Shown: positions 1 to 8,576 of the stretch, one piece after another
Position numbering within the stretch: the first letter of the stretch is position 1
Layout of the letters: every line of letters starts with the position of its first letter
From: Streptomyces daqingensis
Lineage (GTDB): Bacteria > Actinomycetota > Actinomycetes > Streptomycetales > Streptomycetaceae
NCBI RefSeq assembly: GCF_014645895.1
Contig: NZ_BMMP01000023.1
Span: 1-64,000, forward strand
Direction: 5' to 3'
Length of the DNA stretch: 64,000 bases
Program-made: the position numbers and the translations under genes
Notes under the pieces: generated by a model
What the model saw: the letters and a program-made list of their open reading frames with translations, nothing else
What the model was told of the DNA's origin: nothing
Databases searched by the model: none

Positions 1-166
1 AGGCATGATCAGTCAGCTCATGACGACGAGGCACCACAACTAACCAACGCCGACACCCACTTTGCGGACACGCCCTAAGGCCACCCGTTCCGGTGACGCC
101 ACGGCGGAACCGGTCCCGCCGTGGCTCCGCTCGGCCGGGCCCGCCGGTGGGCGCGGCGACCGCGCC

Positions 167-541
167 TCACCAGCGGAACGTGCGCATCCGCAGTGCCTGA
201 CGCAGCCGGGCGCTGCGGGTACGGCGTGGCTGGACGCGTTCACGGAGCTCCTTCGCCTCGCTGCGTTCCCGCAGGAAGCGGGCGCGCCGCCGCAGCCGTT
301 CGGCGTCGCTGTGCCCGGCGTGACCGGACTCCTTGCCGCTCGCGGGGCGCGGCCTCGCGGCCGCGCGGCGCCCGTCCGGCGCGGCGGCAGCGCTGCCGTG
401 GGCCTTCACCTCGCCGCGCTCCGCGCTGATCCTGCGCGCGCGTACGTGGCCGGGGTCGGGCCGGTCTGCCTTCTTCCCGGCCGCCGGCCCGTCGCCTCCG
501 GACTTGCGTTCGCGTTTCCGCTGGTCATGTGAGTCGGGCAT
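167..541 (-). CDS. Small basic hypothetical protein
   Basis: About 124 residues, extremely rich in Arg and Lys, with no membrane segment and no recognisable domain. The reading frame is open further upstream, but I chose the ATG at 541 because a good ribosome binding site (GGAGG) sits just before it and because the longer version would run back into the divergent upp promoter. It may be a nucleic-acid-associated protein, but that rests only on its charge. It is divergent from upp with about 90 bp between them, so the two promoters share that space. Composition in such a GC-rich genome makes arginine-rich false ORFs common, hence the moderate confidence. Confidence 0.5.
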   Translation of the reverse strand: MPDSHDQRKRERKSGGDGPAAGKKADRPDPGHVRARRISAERGEVKAHGSAAAAPDGRRAAARPRPASGKESGHAGHSDAERLRRRARFLRERSEAKELRERVQPRRTRSARLRQALRMRTFRW

Positions 542-631
542 CTGCACACCTCCGCCGTACAGGACCGCTTTCCCCCGCATCGAAGGGGTACGCCAGTACA
601 GCCGTTCGCATCCCTCGGCTACTGTCGAGTC

Positions 632-1267
632 ATGCGGATCCACGTCGTCGACCACCCGTTGGTGGCGCACAAGCTCTCGACCCTGCGTGATGAGCGCACG
701 GACTCACCGACGTTCCGGCGTCTCGCCGACGAGTTGGTGACCCTGCTCGCCTACGAGGCCACGAGGGACGTGCGCACCGAGCCCGTCGACATCCGCACGC
801 CGGTGACGGACACGTCCGGCGTGCGCCTGTCGCACCCGCGTCCCCTCGTGGTGCCGATCCTGCGTGCCGGGCTCGGCATGCTCGACGGGATGGTGCGGCT
901 GCTGCCGACGGCCGAGGTGGGCTTCCTCGGCATGATCCGCGACGAGGAGACGCTGCAGGCGTCCACGTACGCGAACCGGATGCCGGACGACCTGTCCGGC
1001 CGTCAGGTGTACGTGCTGGACCCGATGCTGGCCACGGGCGGCACGCTCGTCGCCGCCATCAGGGAGCTGATCCGCCGGGGCGCCGACGACGTGACGGCGA
1101 TCTGCCTGCTCGCGGCCCCCGAGGGCGTGCGGCTGATGGAGAAGGAGCTGGCGGGGACGCCGGTCACCGTCGTGACGGCGTCCGTGGACGAGCGTCTGAA
1201 CGAGAACGGCTACATCGTGCCGGGGCTCGGCGACGCGGGCGACCGCATGTACGGGACGGCGGGCTGA
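632..1267 (+). CDS. upp: Uracil phosphoribosyltransferase
   Basis: A 211-residue cytosolic pyrimidine-salvage enzyme that makes UMP from uracil and PRPP. The PRPP-binding motif of type I phosphoribosyltransferases is clear (YVLDPMLATGGT, about residues 127-138), as is the C-terminal uracil-binding segment (GYIVPGLGDAGDRMYGT) that ends the protein. Length matches the family. The ATG at 632 starts a normal Upp N-terminus (MRIHVVDHPLVAHKL); no strong Shine-Dalgarno sequence is visible before it. It converges with the LytR_C gene downstream, with only about 55 bp between the two stops. Confidence 0.96.
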   Translation: MRIHVVDHPLVAHKLSTLRDERTDSPTFRRLADELVTLLAYEATRDVRTEPVDIRTPVTDTSGVRLSHPRPLVVPILRAGLGMLDGMVRLLPTAEVGFLGMIRDEETLQASTYANRMPDDLSGRQVYVLDPMLATGGTLVAAIRELIRRGADDVTAICLLAAPEGVRLMEKELAGTPVTVVTASVDERLNENGYIVPGLGDAGDRMYGTAG

Positions 1268-1321
1268 GCGGCTGCCCGCGGGGCACGTGAACCGGACGGC
1301 CCGCGCGTCCCGGACGGCGTG

Positions 1322-1999
1322 TCAGCGGGAGCAGTCCCGGCCGGACGGTGAGGCGCCGGCGGCGGACAGCCCCTTCAGGGCGTCCTCGGCATCCTTCTTC
1401 TTGGCCAGCTTCTTGTAGGCGTCGCCGATGATGAGGTCGACGTCGTCGCCCTTGCGCTCGTCGAAGCGGGTGTCGGCGTCGTCGAGCTGAGTCCCCAGCA
1501 CCTTCAGACGGGCGACGCCGTCCTCGCCGGGAGCACCGAGCACCACGCCCGTCTCCTTGACCTTCCCGTCGAACTCGCCGGGCGCGTTCGCCACTTCGCC
1601 GATCTTGAAGCCGCGCTTCTTCAACTCGTCGGCCGTGGACTTGGCGAGACCGCTGCGGTCCGTGGCGTTGAGGACGTTGACCTTGACGGAGTCCGGCTCG
1701 GGGAGCTTCTCGCCGTCGCCGGGCTTTCCCTTCCCGGCGGCCTGGGTCTTCGCGTCGTCGGTGCACTTCGCGCCCTTGGCCTTGGACTTGTCCTGGCCGC
1801 TGGAGGCGCTGGCGGAGCTGCCGCCGGAGAAGATGTCGATGAGCTGGAGCGTTCCCCACGCGGCCAGGCTCAGGGCGCAGACGGTGGCGATGGAGGCGAG
1901 CACGATCCTGCGCCGCTGGCGGGGGCGACGCATGCGGGGGTAGCGGTTTCCCGTGATCCGGTACTTTCCGCCCATGCCGGGGGGAGTCAGCATGCTCAT
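1322..1999 (-). CDS. LytR C-terminal domain membrane protein
   Basis: A 225-residue protein with a basic N-terminus (PRMRRPRQRRR), one membrane segment at about residues 31-53 (IVLASIATVCALSLAAWGTL), a Ser/Gly-rich spacer and a C-terminal LytR_C (CPSA-associated) domain at about residues 100-190, including VKVNVLNATDRSGLAKSTADE. In family terms, LytR_C domains are found attached to or near LCP-type cell-wall ligases and are exposed outside the cell. This one is a stand-alone anchored copy. The next gene in the same direction (the VapB-like gene at 2135-2431) lies upstream with a gap of about 135 bp. Substrate and partner are not evident. Confidence 0.85.
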   Translation of the reverse strand: MSMLTPPGMGGKYRITGNRYPRMRRPRQRRRIVLASIATVCALSLAAWGTLQLIDIFSGGSSASASSGQDKSKAKGAKCTDDAKTQAAGKGKPGDGEKLPEPDSVKVNVLNATDRSGLAKSTADELKKRGFKIGEVANAPGEFDGKVKETGVVLGAPGEDGVARLKVLGTQLDDADTRFDERKGDDVDLIIGDAYKKLAKKKDAEDALKGLSAAGASPSGRDCSR

Positions 2000-2134
2000 A
2001 GGCGCAGGGTAATGCCGTATGAACGCAATGCCTACTAGATGATCAGTGATCGTGACGTGCCGACCCTGAAAGGGCTAGGGCACAATTCCGGGGCCCGGTA
2101 CCGCGACCGGCGAGGTCATGGAGCGTCAGGCGGC

Positions 2135-2431
2135 TCAGTCCAGTTCCAGCACGCGCGCGTGCAGTACCTGCCGCTGCTGGAGTGCCGCTCGCACGGCGCG
2201 GTGCAGCCCGTCCTCCAGGTAGAGGTCGCCGCGCCACTTCACGACGTGGGCGAAGAGGTCTCCGTAGAACGTGGAGTCCTCGGCCAGCAGCGTTTCGAGG
2301 TCGAGCTGGCCCTTCGTGGTGACGAGCTGGTCAAGACGCACCGGGCGTGGGGCCACATCCGCCCACTCGCGGGTGCTTTCCCGGCCGTGGTCGGGGTACG
2401 GCCGCCCGTTTCCGATTCGCTTGAAGATCAC
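2135..2431 (-). CDS. Conserved 98-aa VapB-family-type protein
   Basis: A 98-residue protein starting at a GTG (MIFKRIGNGRPYPDHG) and ending HARVLELD. It resembles a small, highly conserved actinomycete protein that automatic pipelines often label a VapB-type antitoxin. No PIN-domain toxin lies beside it, so the antitoxin role is doubtful. A segment rich in charged and aromatic residues (YGDLFAHVVKWRGDLYLEDG) gives no catalytic motif. The LytR_C gene follows downstream on the same strand. I would treat it as a conserved protein of unknown function. Confidence 0.75.
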   Translation of the reverse strand: MIFKRIGNGRPYPDHGRESTREWADVAPRPVRLDQLVTTKGQLDLETLLAEDSTFYGDLFAHVVKWRGDLYLEDGLHRAVRAALQQRQVLHARVLELD

Positions 2432-2705
2432 ACGGAAAGCCTACCGGGCCACCAGCGCCGGGCGCAGCTTCCTGTGGCTCTTACGGGGCGGGTCGGCGGG
2501 CCGGGGACGGGCCCGGGGGCGGTGTACGGCCGACATGGCGCTGCGCCCGTCCGGCAAGGGGTGAAGCGTTTTCCGCGGCGCGAGTTGCACAAGGGGTGGT
2601 GAAGCGTCGGCGCCCGCGCCGCGCGACAGGTGACGAGGTGTCGCTGCGGGGCGGGCGCCGGCAGTACGGCGGCTCCCGGAGGGAGTGCCGGAGGGGCTGC
2701 GGGGA

Positions 2706-4322
2706 CTACGGGCGGGGCAGCCCGCCGAGGTCATGGGCGTAGTGGCCGACCGCGTTCGCCATCACCTTGACGTTCAGGTCGAACGCCTTCTTGTCGATGT
2801 TGCCGAGGTCGTCGCACTTCAGGTGGTAGCAGCCGTCGTAAGCGGCGTTCGCCTCGCCGCCCCACAGCTTCTGCTCCTCCTCCGTCTTGAGGTCCTCGGC
2901 GCCCGTCTTGGCGCCGCCCGAGGGGATGCCCGCCTCGATGAAGGGGCCGTAGTCGGAGCGTCCGTCGAAGTCCGTGCCGCGTGCCTCGGCGCCGCGCCCG
3001 GCCATGAACTCGACGATGTCGCGCTCCAGGAGGGCCGAGCCCTCCGGTCCCGGGCCGGAGCCCTCGCCGTCCGAGTCGTCGCCGTCGTAGACGAACAGGC
3101 CGTAGTTCGGGGAGGCGATCATGTCGAAGTTGAGGTAGAGGGCGACCTTCTTCCGCTCCGCCTCGGAGAGTTCGGAGACGTAGTGCTCCGAACCGCGCAG
3201 GCCGACCTCCTCGGCCGTCCACAGCGCGAAGCGCACCTTGTTGCCGTCGTAACCGCCCTTGCCGCCGGACTTGCCGTGATGCTCGGTGCCGCCGGCCGCG
3301 GCGAACTGCAGCGCGGTCTCGAGGATTCCGGACGAGCCCGAGGCGTTGTCGTTCATGCCGGGACCTTCGCCGACGGAGTCGAGGTGGGCGCCCAGCATCA
3401 CGACGTTGTCCGCGTCGCCGCCGGGGGTCTCGGCGATGACGTTGGGCGTGCTGCGCTCCTCCTGGAACTCGCGCAGCTCCACGTTGACCGTGACGTCGCC
3501 TGCTTCGGCGTCGGCCGCCAGGGCCTCGCCGTCCTCCTTGCTGATCCCGCCGGTGGGGATGCGGCCGTTGGAGGGGTCCTCCAGGGTGCCGCTGAGCTCG
3601 CCCTCCTCGTTGTTGTAGACGACCGCCACGACCGCGCCGGCGTCGGCCGCCGCCGCCTGCTTCTCCGCGAAGGTGCAGCCGCCGCGCTGGATCAGCGCGA
3701 TCCTGCCGTCGAAGTCCCCGGACTCGTAGTCCTCGGCGGTGCAGCCGGTGGTGCCGTCCTCGTCGACGGGTACGGGGGTCACCGCCGCCTCGGTGCCGCC
3801 CTCGGGGGTGCTCTTCGTGTACGTCATCACCTTGACGGGGACGTCGCGTTCGCCGGGCGTGCGCACGGTGAGCTTCTCGGCGAGGGTCTCGCGGTATATG
3901 AAGTCGAAGTCCTGGTAGGTGACTTCGTAGCCGGCCGCCTTGAGGACGGTGCCCGCGTACTTGGCCGAGAGCTCATGGCCGCGCGACCCGGCGGCGCGGT
4001 TGCCCTCTCCGGCGTGCTCGGCGATGGCGTTGAAGGCCTTCATGTGCCGCATGGCGCCCTTGACGCCCGTACGGCGGACGAGCTTCTTCGCGAGTTTCGA
4101 GCCCTCGTCGGCGCTCGCGCTGAACGAACTGCCCTGCGAACCGGACGACTTGGACGACGCGGGCTGAGCCGTGGTGTCGGCCGCGGCGGGCGAGGCGGCT
4201 GCCGTGACGAGCAGCGGCGTGGCCAGTACGGCTGCCGTCAGAGCGGCGAGCGACCTGGCCGTGCGGCCTCTTCGTGCTGCTCCGTGGGGAGAGCGGCGGG
4301 TCGTGGAGAGTGGTACGGGCAC
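2706..4322 (-). CDS. Secreted M28 zinc aminopeptidase with PA domain
   Basis: A 538-residue exported metallopeptidase. It begins with a twin-arginine-rich signal region (RRGRTARSLAALTAAVLATPL) ending near ASPAAADTT. A protease-associated (PA) domain lies around residues 150-275 (IALIQRGGCTFAEKQ). The catalytic M28 domain follows with the two-zinc ligands in order: GAHLDSV (His, Asp), NDNASG (Asp), TAEEVGLRGS (Glu-Glu), NFDMIASPNYG (Asp) and CYHLKCDDLGN (His). This arrangement matches the Streptomyces griseus aminopeptidase type, so removal of large hydrophobic N-terminal residues is likely. The GTG at 4322 is preceded by GGAAGGA. It appears monocistronic. Confidence 0.93.
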   Translation of the reverse strand: MPVPLSTTRRSPHGAARRGRTARSLAALTAAVLATPLLVTAAASPAAADTTAQPASSKSSGSQGSSFSASADEGSKLAKKLVRRTGVKGAMRHMKAFNAIAEHAGEGNRAAGSRGHELSAKYAGTVLKAAGYEVTYQDFDFIYRETLAEKLTVRTPGERDVPVKVMTYTKSTPEGGTEAAVTPVPVDEDGTTGCTAEDYESGDFDGRIALIQRGGCTFAEKQAAAADAGAVVAVVYNNEEGELSGTLEDPSNGRIPTGGISKEDGEALAADAEAGDVTVNVELREFQEERSTPNVIAETPGGDADNVVMLGAHLDSVGEGPGMNDNASGSSGILETALQFAAAGGTEHHGKSGGKGGYDGNKVRFALWTAEEVGLRGSEHYVSELSEAERKKVALYLNFDMIASPNYGLFVYDGDDSDGEGSGPGPEGSALLERDIVEFMAGRGAEARGTDFDGRSDYGPFIEAGIPSGGAKTGAEDLKTEEEQKLWGGEANAAYDGCYHLKCDDLGNIDKKAFDLNVKVMANAVGHYAHDLGGLPRP

Positions 4323-4525
4323 TGTCGGGGTCCTTCCGGTGCGAACGGTGGCGACGGCGCTGTCCGGCTTGGTGTGCTACGTGTCCGGGTTGCGGACGAA
4401 GCGCGCGTACCGGCAAGTTAGCGGGCCGGGGGCCCGCAGGGAACGTGTCGGGCGCACCCGGTCTCCGCGTCGTGCCCGCGTCACCCCGCCCGGGGTGAGG
4501 GGGCCGCTCGGTGCGGCCACGGCGA

Positions 4526-4553
4526 AGGCCCGGACCTCGGCAGGTCCGGGCCT
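4526..4553. terminator. Perfect 12-bp hairpin terminator
   Basis: Inverted repeat with arms AGGCCCGGACCT and AGGTCCGGGCCT around a 4-nt loop, sitting in the roughly 265-bp gap between the M28 peptidase promoter and the 3' end of the acyltransferase gene. Its position 35 bp past the acyltransferase stop suggests it ends that transcript. There is no clear U-tract, as is usual in streptomycetes. Confidence 0.75.
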
Positions 4554-4588
4554 GTGCTGTGCGGGAAGTGCCGCTCTCCCGCGGGGAG

Positions 4589-5863
4589 TCACATGCGTTC
4601 GGGAACCTTGCCCTCGGTCCTGCCCTCGGTGTTGCCCTGGGTCTTGCTCCCAGCGTTGCTCCCGGCCGTGTTCTCCACGCGCTGACGGGCCGTCGCGGCA
4701 GGGTCCTCCCGGAACGCCCACGCCATCCTCGGCTCCATGGCGAAGCGGAAGATCCGCTGGATCGGCGGGGTGCAGAGCACGGTGATGAGCGCCGCCGCCG
4801 CGCACGTCACGCCGATCGCGCCGAGCGGGGTGTTCACCCAGCCGACGTCGTACCACTCCCAGAAGCGGGAGCCCTTGGCGACGAAGCCGTGCAGCAGATA
4901 GCCGTAGAGCGTCCCGGCGCCCAGCGCGGTGAACCACATGTGGCGGCGCGGAACCCACGCGAGGAAGCAGGCCGTGAGCACCATCGAGCAGCCGAACAGC
5001 GCGAGCGTCATGATGACCCCGACCCACCAGGGAGCGCCCATCTCCTGTGCGCTGTCGCGGTGGTAGAACCATTCGGCGTTCATCCGCTCGACCGCCCAGT
5101 ACGCGACGGCGAGCGCCACGACCAGCACGGGGACGGACAGCAGGCGGGCCGAGCGGCGCCGCACGAGGTCGAAGTGCTCCTGCTTCAGGAACAGCCCGAT
5201 GACGAAGAACGGCAGGAACTGCAGTACGCGTTGGAGGTCGAGGTCGTCACCGATGTCGGGGGAGACCGACGCCAGCACCGCGATGGCGAGCGCGAGCCCG
5301 ACCGGCCAGCGGACGGTCTTCCACAGCGGCGTCGTCAGCCTCCACAGGAACAACGCGCCCAGGAACCAGGTGAGATACCACGGGTCGAGCAGGCTGATCG
5401 GCTGGTTCGGGTCGTCGTCCGCCCAGCGCTTGAAGAACGTGTAGGCGACCTCGAAGAGGACGTACGGGACGGCGATCCCGCTCACCAGGCGTTTCAGCTG
5501 GTGCGGCTTTCCCTGGAAACTCCGCGAGAAGTAACCGGAGATCACCATGAACGCCGGCATGTGGAACGTGTAGACGAAGATGTAGAGGGCTCCGGCGGCT
5601 CGCGAGTCGGCCCTCAGCGGTTCCCACGCGTGGCCCAGCGCGACGAGCACGATGGCCAGGTACTTGGCGTTGTCGAAGTAGGGGTCCCGCGGCTTCGCGC
5701 TGCCGCTCCGCGCCGTCCGGTCGTCCGGCTTGCCGTCGGCGCCGGGCGCCGTGCCCGGGGAGGCACGCCGGCGCTCGCTGCCCGCCGCCGGCTCCGTGGA
5801 CTGCGGGGCGGCGGGAGGGAGCGGGGCCCGTGCCGAGCTGTACTTCGTGAGTTGCTGTCTCAC
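4589..5863 (-). CDS. Integral membrane acyltransferase (family 3)
   Basis: A 424-residue acyltransferase-3 (OafA/YrhL-like) protein. The GTG at 5863 has an excellent AGGAGG site five bases upstream, so I prefer it to a longer version. Residues 1-60 are a charged, disordered cytosolic segment. The membrane domain begins PYFDNAKYLAIVLVALGHAW, the typical first helix of the family with its conserved His, followed by YIFVYTFHMPAFMVISGYF (HMPxFxxxSG motif) and about eight further hydrophobic helices. Such enzymes transfer acetyl or other acyl groups to glycans, antibiotics or lipids at the membrane; the acceptor cannot be told here. It is followed by the hairpin at 4526-4553 and preceded by an inverted repeat at 5952-5985. 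Confidence 0.88.
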   Translation of the reverse strand: MRQQLTKYSSARAPLPPAAPQSTEPAAGSERRRASPGTAPGADGKPDDRTARSGSAKPRDPYFDNAKYLAIVLVALGHAWEPLRADSRAAGALYIFVYTFHMPAFMVISGYFSRSFQGKPHQLKRLVSGIAVPYVLFEVAYTFFKRWADDDPNQPISLLDPWYLTWFLGALFLWRLTTPLWKTVRWPVGLALAIAVLASVSPDIGDDLDLQRVLQFLPFFVIGLFLKQEHFDLVRRRSARLLSVPVLVVALAVAYWAVERMNAEWFYHRDSAQEMGAPWWVGVIMTLALFGCSMVLTACFLAWVPRRHMWFTALGAGTLYGYLLHGFVAKGSRFWEWYDVGWVNTPLGAIGVTCAAAALITVLCTPPIQRIFRFAMEPRMAWAFREDPAATARQRVENTAGSNAGSKTQGNTEGRTEGKVPERM

Positions 5864-6346
5864 CGGACCTCCTGGAAAGGCCGTGGCGGACGCGCTGCGG
5901 TGAGGAGGAAGGGGGAGGGGGAGAGCATCGCGATCACTGTAATTGCGCTCCCAGTGTTCGCAAACTCGCCGCGGCCCGAACACTGCTGACGGTGCGTCGG
6001 CGCGCGGGACGGTGCGGCGGACCGCTCCCGGGTCCGGGGTGACGGCCTGTGAGGTGCGGAAAGGGAGGCGAGCCGGGCCGAGTGCTCCGGTCTGCGTCTC
6101 ATCGGCGTACGGGCTGCGGCCCGTACTCGGCGTGCGCGGCATGGCGCTGTCGAGGGGCTCATGGCTCACGGGTTCCCCGTAAGCGGCCGTACCCGGCCTG
6201 ATCGGCGGGTCGGATTCACCACATCGAGCCGGCGGCGCCGGGCCGCGCGGCCCGCGGAAGGCGGCCGGGGCCCGACGCGGGCAGCGGTCCGGGACCGACG
6301 CGGGCGGGGGAGCACGACGGCTCGCCCCGCCCGTGGGGCACGTCGC
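5864..6346. other. Intergenic region upstream of acyltransferase
   Basis: About 480 bp between the acyltransferase start and the stop of the TPR gene. I see no convincing coding sequence. It holds the acyltransferase promoter region, with an AT-richer patch around 5925-5965 and the inverted repeat described separately. The remainder (6000-6340) is very GC-rich with no recognisable element. Confidence 0.5.
5952..5985. promoter_or_regulatory. Inverted repeat upstream of acyltransferase
   Basis: Perfect 9-bp arms CAGTGTTCG and CGAACACTG separated by 16 bp, about 90 bp upstream of the acyltransferase GTG. Position and arm length fit a repressor or activator site, but a cruciform or terminator-like role is also possible. 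No matching regulator gene is adjacent. Confidence 0.4.
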
Positions 6347-7411
6347 TCAGGCCGCGACGGCGTCCTCCGTCTCACCGTCCGGGCTTGTGGCGACGCCCAG
6401 TTGGGCCCTGGCGGTGTCCACCATCTGCCGGGCGTGGCGCAGCCCGATCGCTTCGAGGGCCCGGTGCAGTGCGTCCAGATCAGCGGACGTACGGACGGGG
6501 TCGCGCCCCAGCCGTGCGAGCGACTTGACCAGGCCGAGCCGTGCCAGGGCCTCGCCCCGCGGCTCGCCCAGCTCGCGGAACTCTGCCAGCGCCTGCTCGT
6601 ACATCCGCCGCGCCTCCGTCCAACGGCCCGCCCGGTACAGGACGTTGGCCCGCATCTTGTGGTTGTAGGCGAGGGCTCCGGCGAGGTCCATGGCGCCGCA
6701 CAGCGCGGCGGCCTCGGTGAGCAGGCCGAGGGCGCGGCCGGTGTCGCCGTCGCGGACGGAGACCACGTCGGCCATGCCGCGCAGTGCCCAGGCGAGGCCC
6801 CGCCTGTCGTCGGCGTGCGCGGCGATCTCGGCGGCCTCCTCGAACATGGCGAGAGCCGAGCCGTACCGGCCGGTGTTGCGGTGCATCTGGGCGATGCCTT
6901 CGAGCGCCCAGACCATGTGGCGGGCCTCGCCGCGCGAGCGTGCCTCGGCGAGGAGCTGCTCGTGCAGCGCTTCGACGGCTTCGTAGTCGCCCTGGATGCG
7001 GCCGGTCTCGGCGAGTCCGGCGAGTGCGTAACCGCGGGCGTGGACGCTGCCGCCGCGTTCGCCCAGCTCGGCGGAGAGCGCGAGGAGCCGCCGGGCCAGC
7101 GCCATGGCTCCCCGCTGGCGGGCCAGGGTGCCTCCGCTCCAGGCGGCCCAGGCCATCGCGGTGGGGTCGCCGGCGCTGCGAGCGGCGCGGTAGCTCGCCC
7201 TCCAGGCGCGCTCCGCGTCGTCGACGTTCCCGAGACGCCGGCTGGCCTCCGCGACGGCGAGTCCGCAGTGGGCAGCCTCCCGTACGGCGCCGGCACGTTC
7301 GGCGGCTCGCAGCCGCGTGCCGGCCTGCGCGAGGACGTCGGCGAGGGAGGAGTTGACCGACAGCGAGTCGAGGGTGCCCTGGTACTCGGGCGCGAATGCC
7401 TTGCCGTACAT
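6347..7411 (-). CDS. Tetratricopeptide repeat protein
   Basis: A 354-residue cytosolic protein composed almost entirely of TPR-like helical pairs from about residue 30 to 330, with repeats such as GDYEAVEALHEQLLAEARSR, GRYGSALAMFEEAAEIAAH and GRWTEARRMYEQALAEFREL. No signal peptide, catalytic domain or DNA-binding domain is visible, so it is probably a scaffold or regulatory binding protein. The ATG at 7411 is preceded by an unusual AT-rich, nearly perfect 32-bp palindrome at 7451-7482, which strongly suggests transcription is controlled by a dimeric regulator. Confidence 0.8.
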   Translation of the reverse strand: MYGKAFAPEYQGTLDSLSVNSSLADVLAQAGTRLRAAERAGAVREAAHCGLAVAEASRRLGNVDDAERAWRASYRAARSAGDPTAMAWAAWSGGTLARQRGAMALARRLLALSAELGERGGSVHARGYALAGLAETGRIQGDYEAVEALHEQLLAEARSRGEARHMVWALEGIAQMHRNTGRYGSALAMFEEAAEIAAHADDRRGLAWALRGMADVVSVRDGDTGRALGLLTEAAALCGAMDLAGALAYNHKMRANVLYRAGRWTEARRMYEQALAEFRELGEPRGEALARLGLVKSLARLGRDPVRTSADLDALHRALEAIGLRHARQMVDTARAQLGVATSPDGETEDAVAA

Positions 7412-7450
7412 GCCTTGCCTTTCCGCGGTCCTGTAGGGGCTCCCGGGAGA

Positions 7451-7482
7451 CTATACACAGTATGTATACATAGAGTGTATAG
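7451..7482. promoter_or_regulatory. Nested 32-bp palindromic operator
   Basis: A dyad whose outer arms CTATACAC and GTGTATAG and inner perfect palindrome TATGTATACATA share the same centre (between 7466 and 7467). Only two base pairs on each side break the symmetry, so 28 of 32 bases are symmetric. It is very AT-rich in a GC-rich genome and lies about 40-70 bp upstream of the TPR gene start, between it and the divergent gene at 7677. A site for a dimeric repressor overlapping the promoter is the simplest reading; the regulator is not encoded next to it. Confidence 0.75.
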
Positions 7483-7676
7483 AACCGTGGGGCGGTGCCG
7501 CGGACGGCGGATGCGGGCGGGCCTCGAATGCGAACTCGGCACAACGGACCGGGACTTCAGCGCACCGGTGAGCACGCGGGCGGGGAGAACCGGACCGGAC
7601 GGAGAAACCGCGTCGGCGCCGCGGGCACGGGGAAACGGCTCCCGGCAGTCCGGCCGGGTGAGTACGCTACGGCGGC

Positions 7677-7907
7677 ATGAGTCCGCAGAGCGGGACCCCT
7701 GAATGCCCCGGGTGCGGGGGCGTCGAGTTCGAGGACGGGTTCGTCGAGACGCTCGGCCAGAACGGGGTGCGATGGATGTCGGGTCCGGTCAAGCTGAACG
7801 TCTTCGGCGGGGCGCGGAAGTCGCGAAGCGTCCATCACACGATCCTGGCCCGGGCGTGCGTGGCCTGCCGCCGGCTGGAGTTCTACGTGGGTGAGCGTAC
7901 GAACTGA
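7677..7907 (+). CDS. Small zinc-ribbon-like protein
   Basis: A 76-residue protein with an N-terminal CPGCGG and a second pair CVACRR near residue 63, a four-cysteine arrangement typical of small zinc ribbons. The middle part (GGARKSRSVHHTILARAC) contains two adjacent histidines. No catalytic domain is seen. It is divergent from the TPR gene and could share its operator region. The function is unknown; binding of nucleic acid or protein through the ribbon is a guess. Confidence 0.65.
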   Translation: MSPQSGTPECPGCGGVEFEDGFVETLGQNGVRWMSGPVKLNVFGGARKSRSVHHTILARACVACRRLEFYVGERTN

Positions 7908-8037
7908 CGCGAACCGGCCCCGCCCCGGGACAGGCGCCGGGGCCGCCCCGCGTCGCGGAACGGCCCTGGCAGGAAGTCTTGCTCGGAACGGCTCCGGCTT
8001 CCGTTCGGCCCCTGCCGACGCCGGACGCCGGACGTGC

Positions 8038-8514
8038 CTAGCCCTTGTCCGCCTCCTTCTCGTCCTTCTGCTCAGCCGTCTGCTCCGCGCACCACTTCCG
8101 CAGGTCGGCCAGGTCCTTCTGGCGGTCCTCGAGCCTCGGGCCGAGCGCGCGGCGGTCCTTGAGCCGTTCGCCGAGGAACTTCGCGACGTCGTCGTGGCCG
8201 GCTTTCTTCGCGTTGCTGATGCGCTTCTCGAGCCGTTCGAGCGAGCCGCGCTTCTTCACGTCGCCGTCGAGACGGCGCAGCACCCGGTCGATCCTCTTGT
8301 CGATCTTCGGTGCGCGCTTGCAGAGGTGCTTCGCGCCGTCCCCCTTCGGCGCGTGCTTCGCCGTCTTCGCCGCCTGCGCCTGCGTCCCGGATGTGCCGGC
8401 CGCCGCCGGGTCCGCGTCGGAGTCCGAGGTGGCGACCGCGGCGGCCGCTCCGCCAGTGGCGAGCAGCGCGGCGACGGTCGTCAGCGCGACGGTGGTCGTC
8501 TTCACCTTGATCAT
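8038..8514 (-). CDS. Secreted charged helical protein
   Basis: A 158-residue protein with a clear signal peptide (MIKVKTTTVALTTVAALLATGGAAAAVA, cleavage near residue 28). The mature part is highly charged and predicted helical, rich in Lys, Arg, Asp and Glu (IDKRIDRVLRRLDGDVKKRG), with two cysteines (HLCKRAP and RKWCAEQ) that could form a disulfide. The ATG at 8514 has a strong GGAGGAG site. It lies downstream of, and in the same direction as, the two-component system, about 60 bp beyond the kinase stop, so it could be co-transcribed with it. No known family recognised. Confidence 0.75.
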   Translation of the reverse strand: MIKVKTTTVALTTVAALLATGGAAAAVATSDSDADPAAAGTSGTQAQAAKTAKHAPKGDGAKHLCKRAPKIDKRIDRVLRRLDGDVKKRGSLERLEKRISNAKKAGHDDVAKFLGERLKDRRALGPRLEDRQKDLADLRKWCAEQTAEQKDEKEADKG

Positions 8515-8576
8515 GTGTCTCCTCCGTGTCGTGTGGGGACAGCACGAGTGCGGTTCGCCCCGCGCGGACGGAGACG

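Noticed and set aside
2135..2431. Toxin-antitoxin locus
   Set aside because: The protein is often labelled VapB-like, but no toxin gene is adjacent, and it lies among conserved chromosomal genes.
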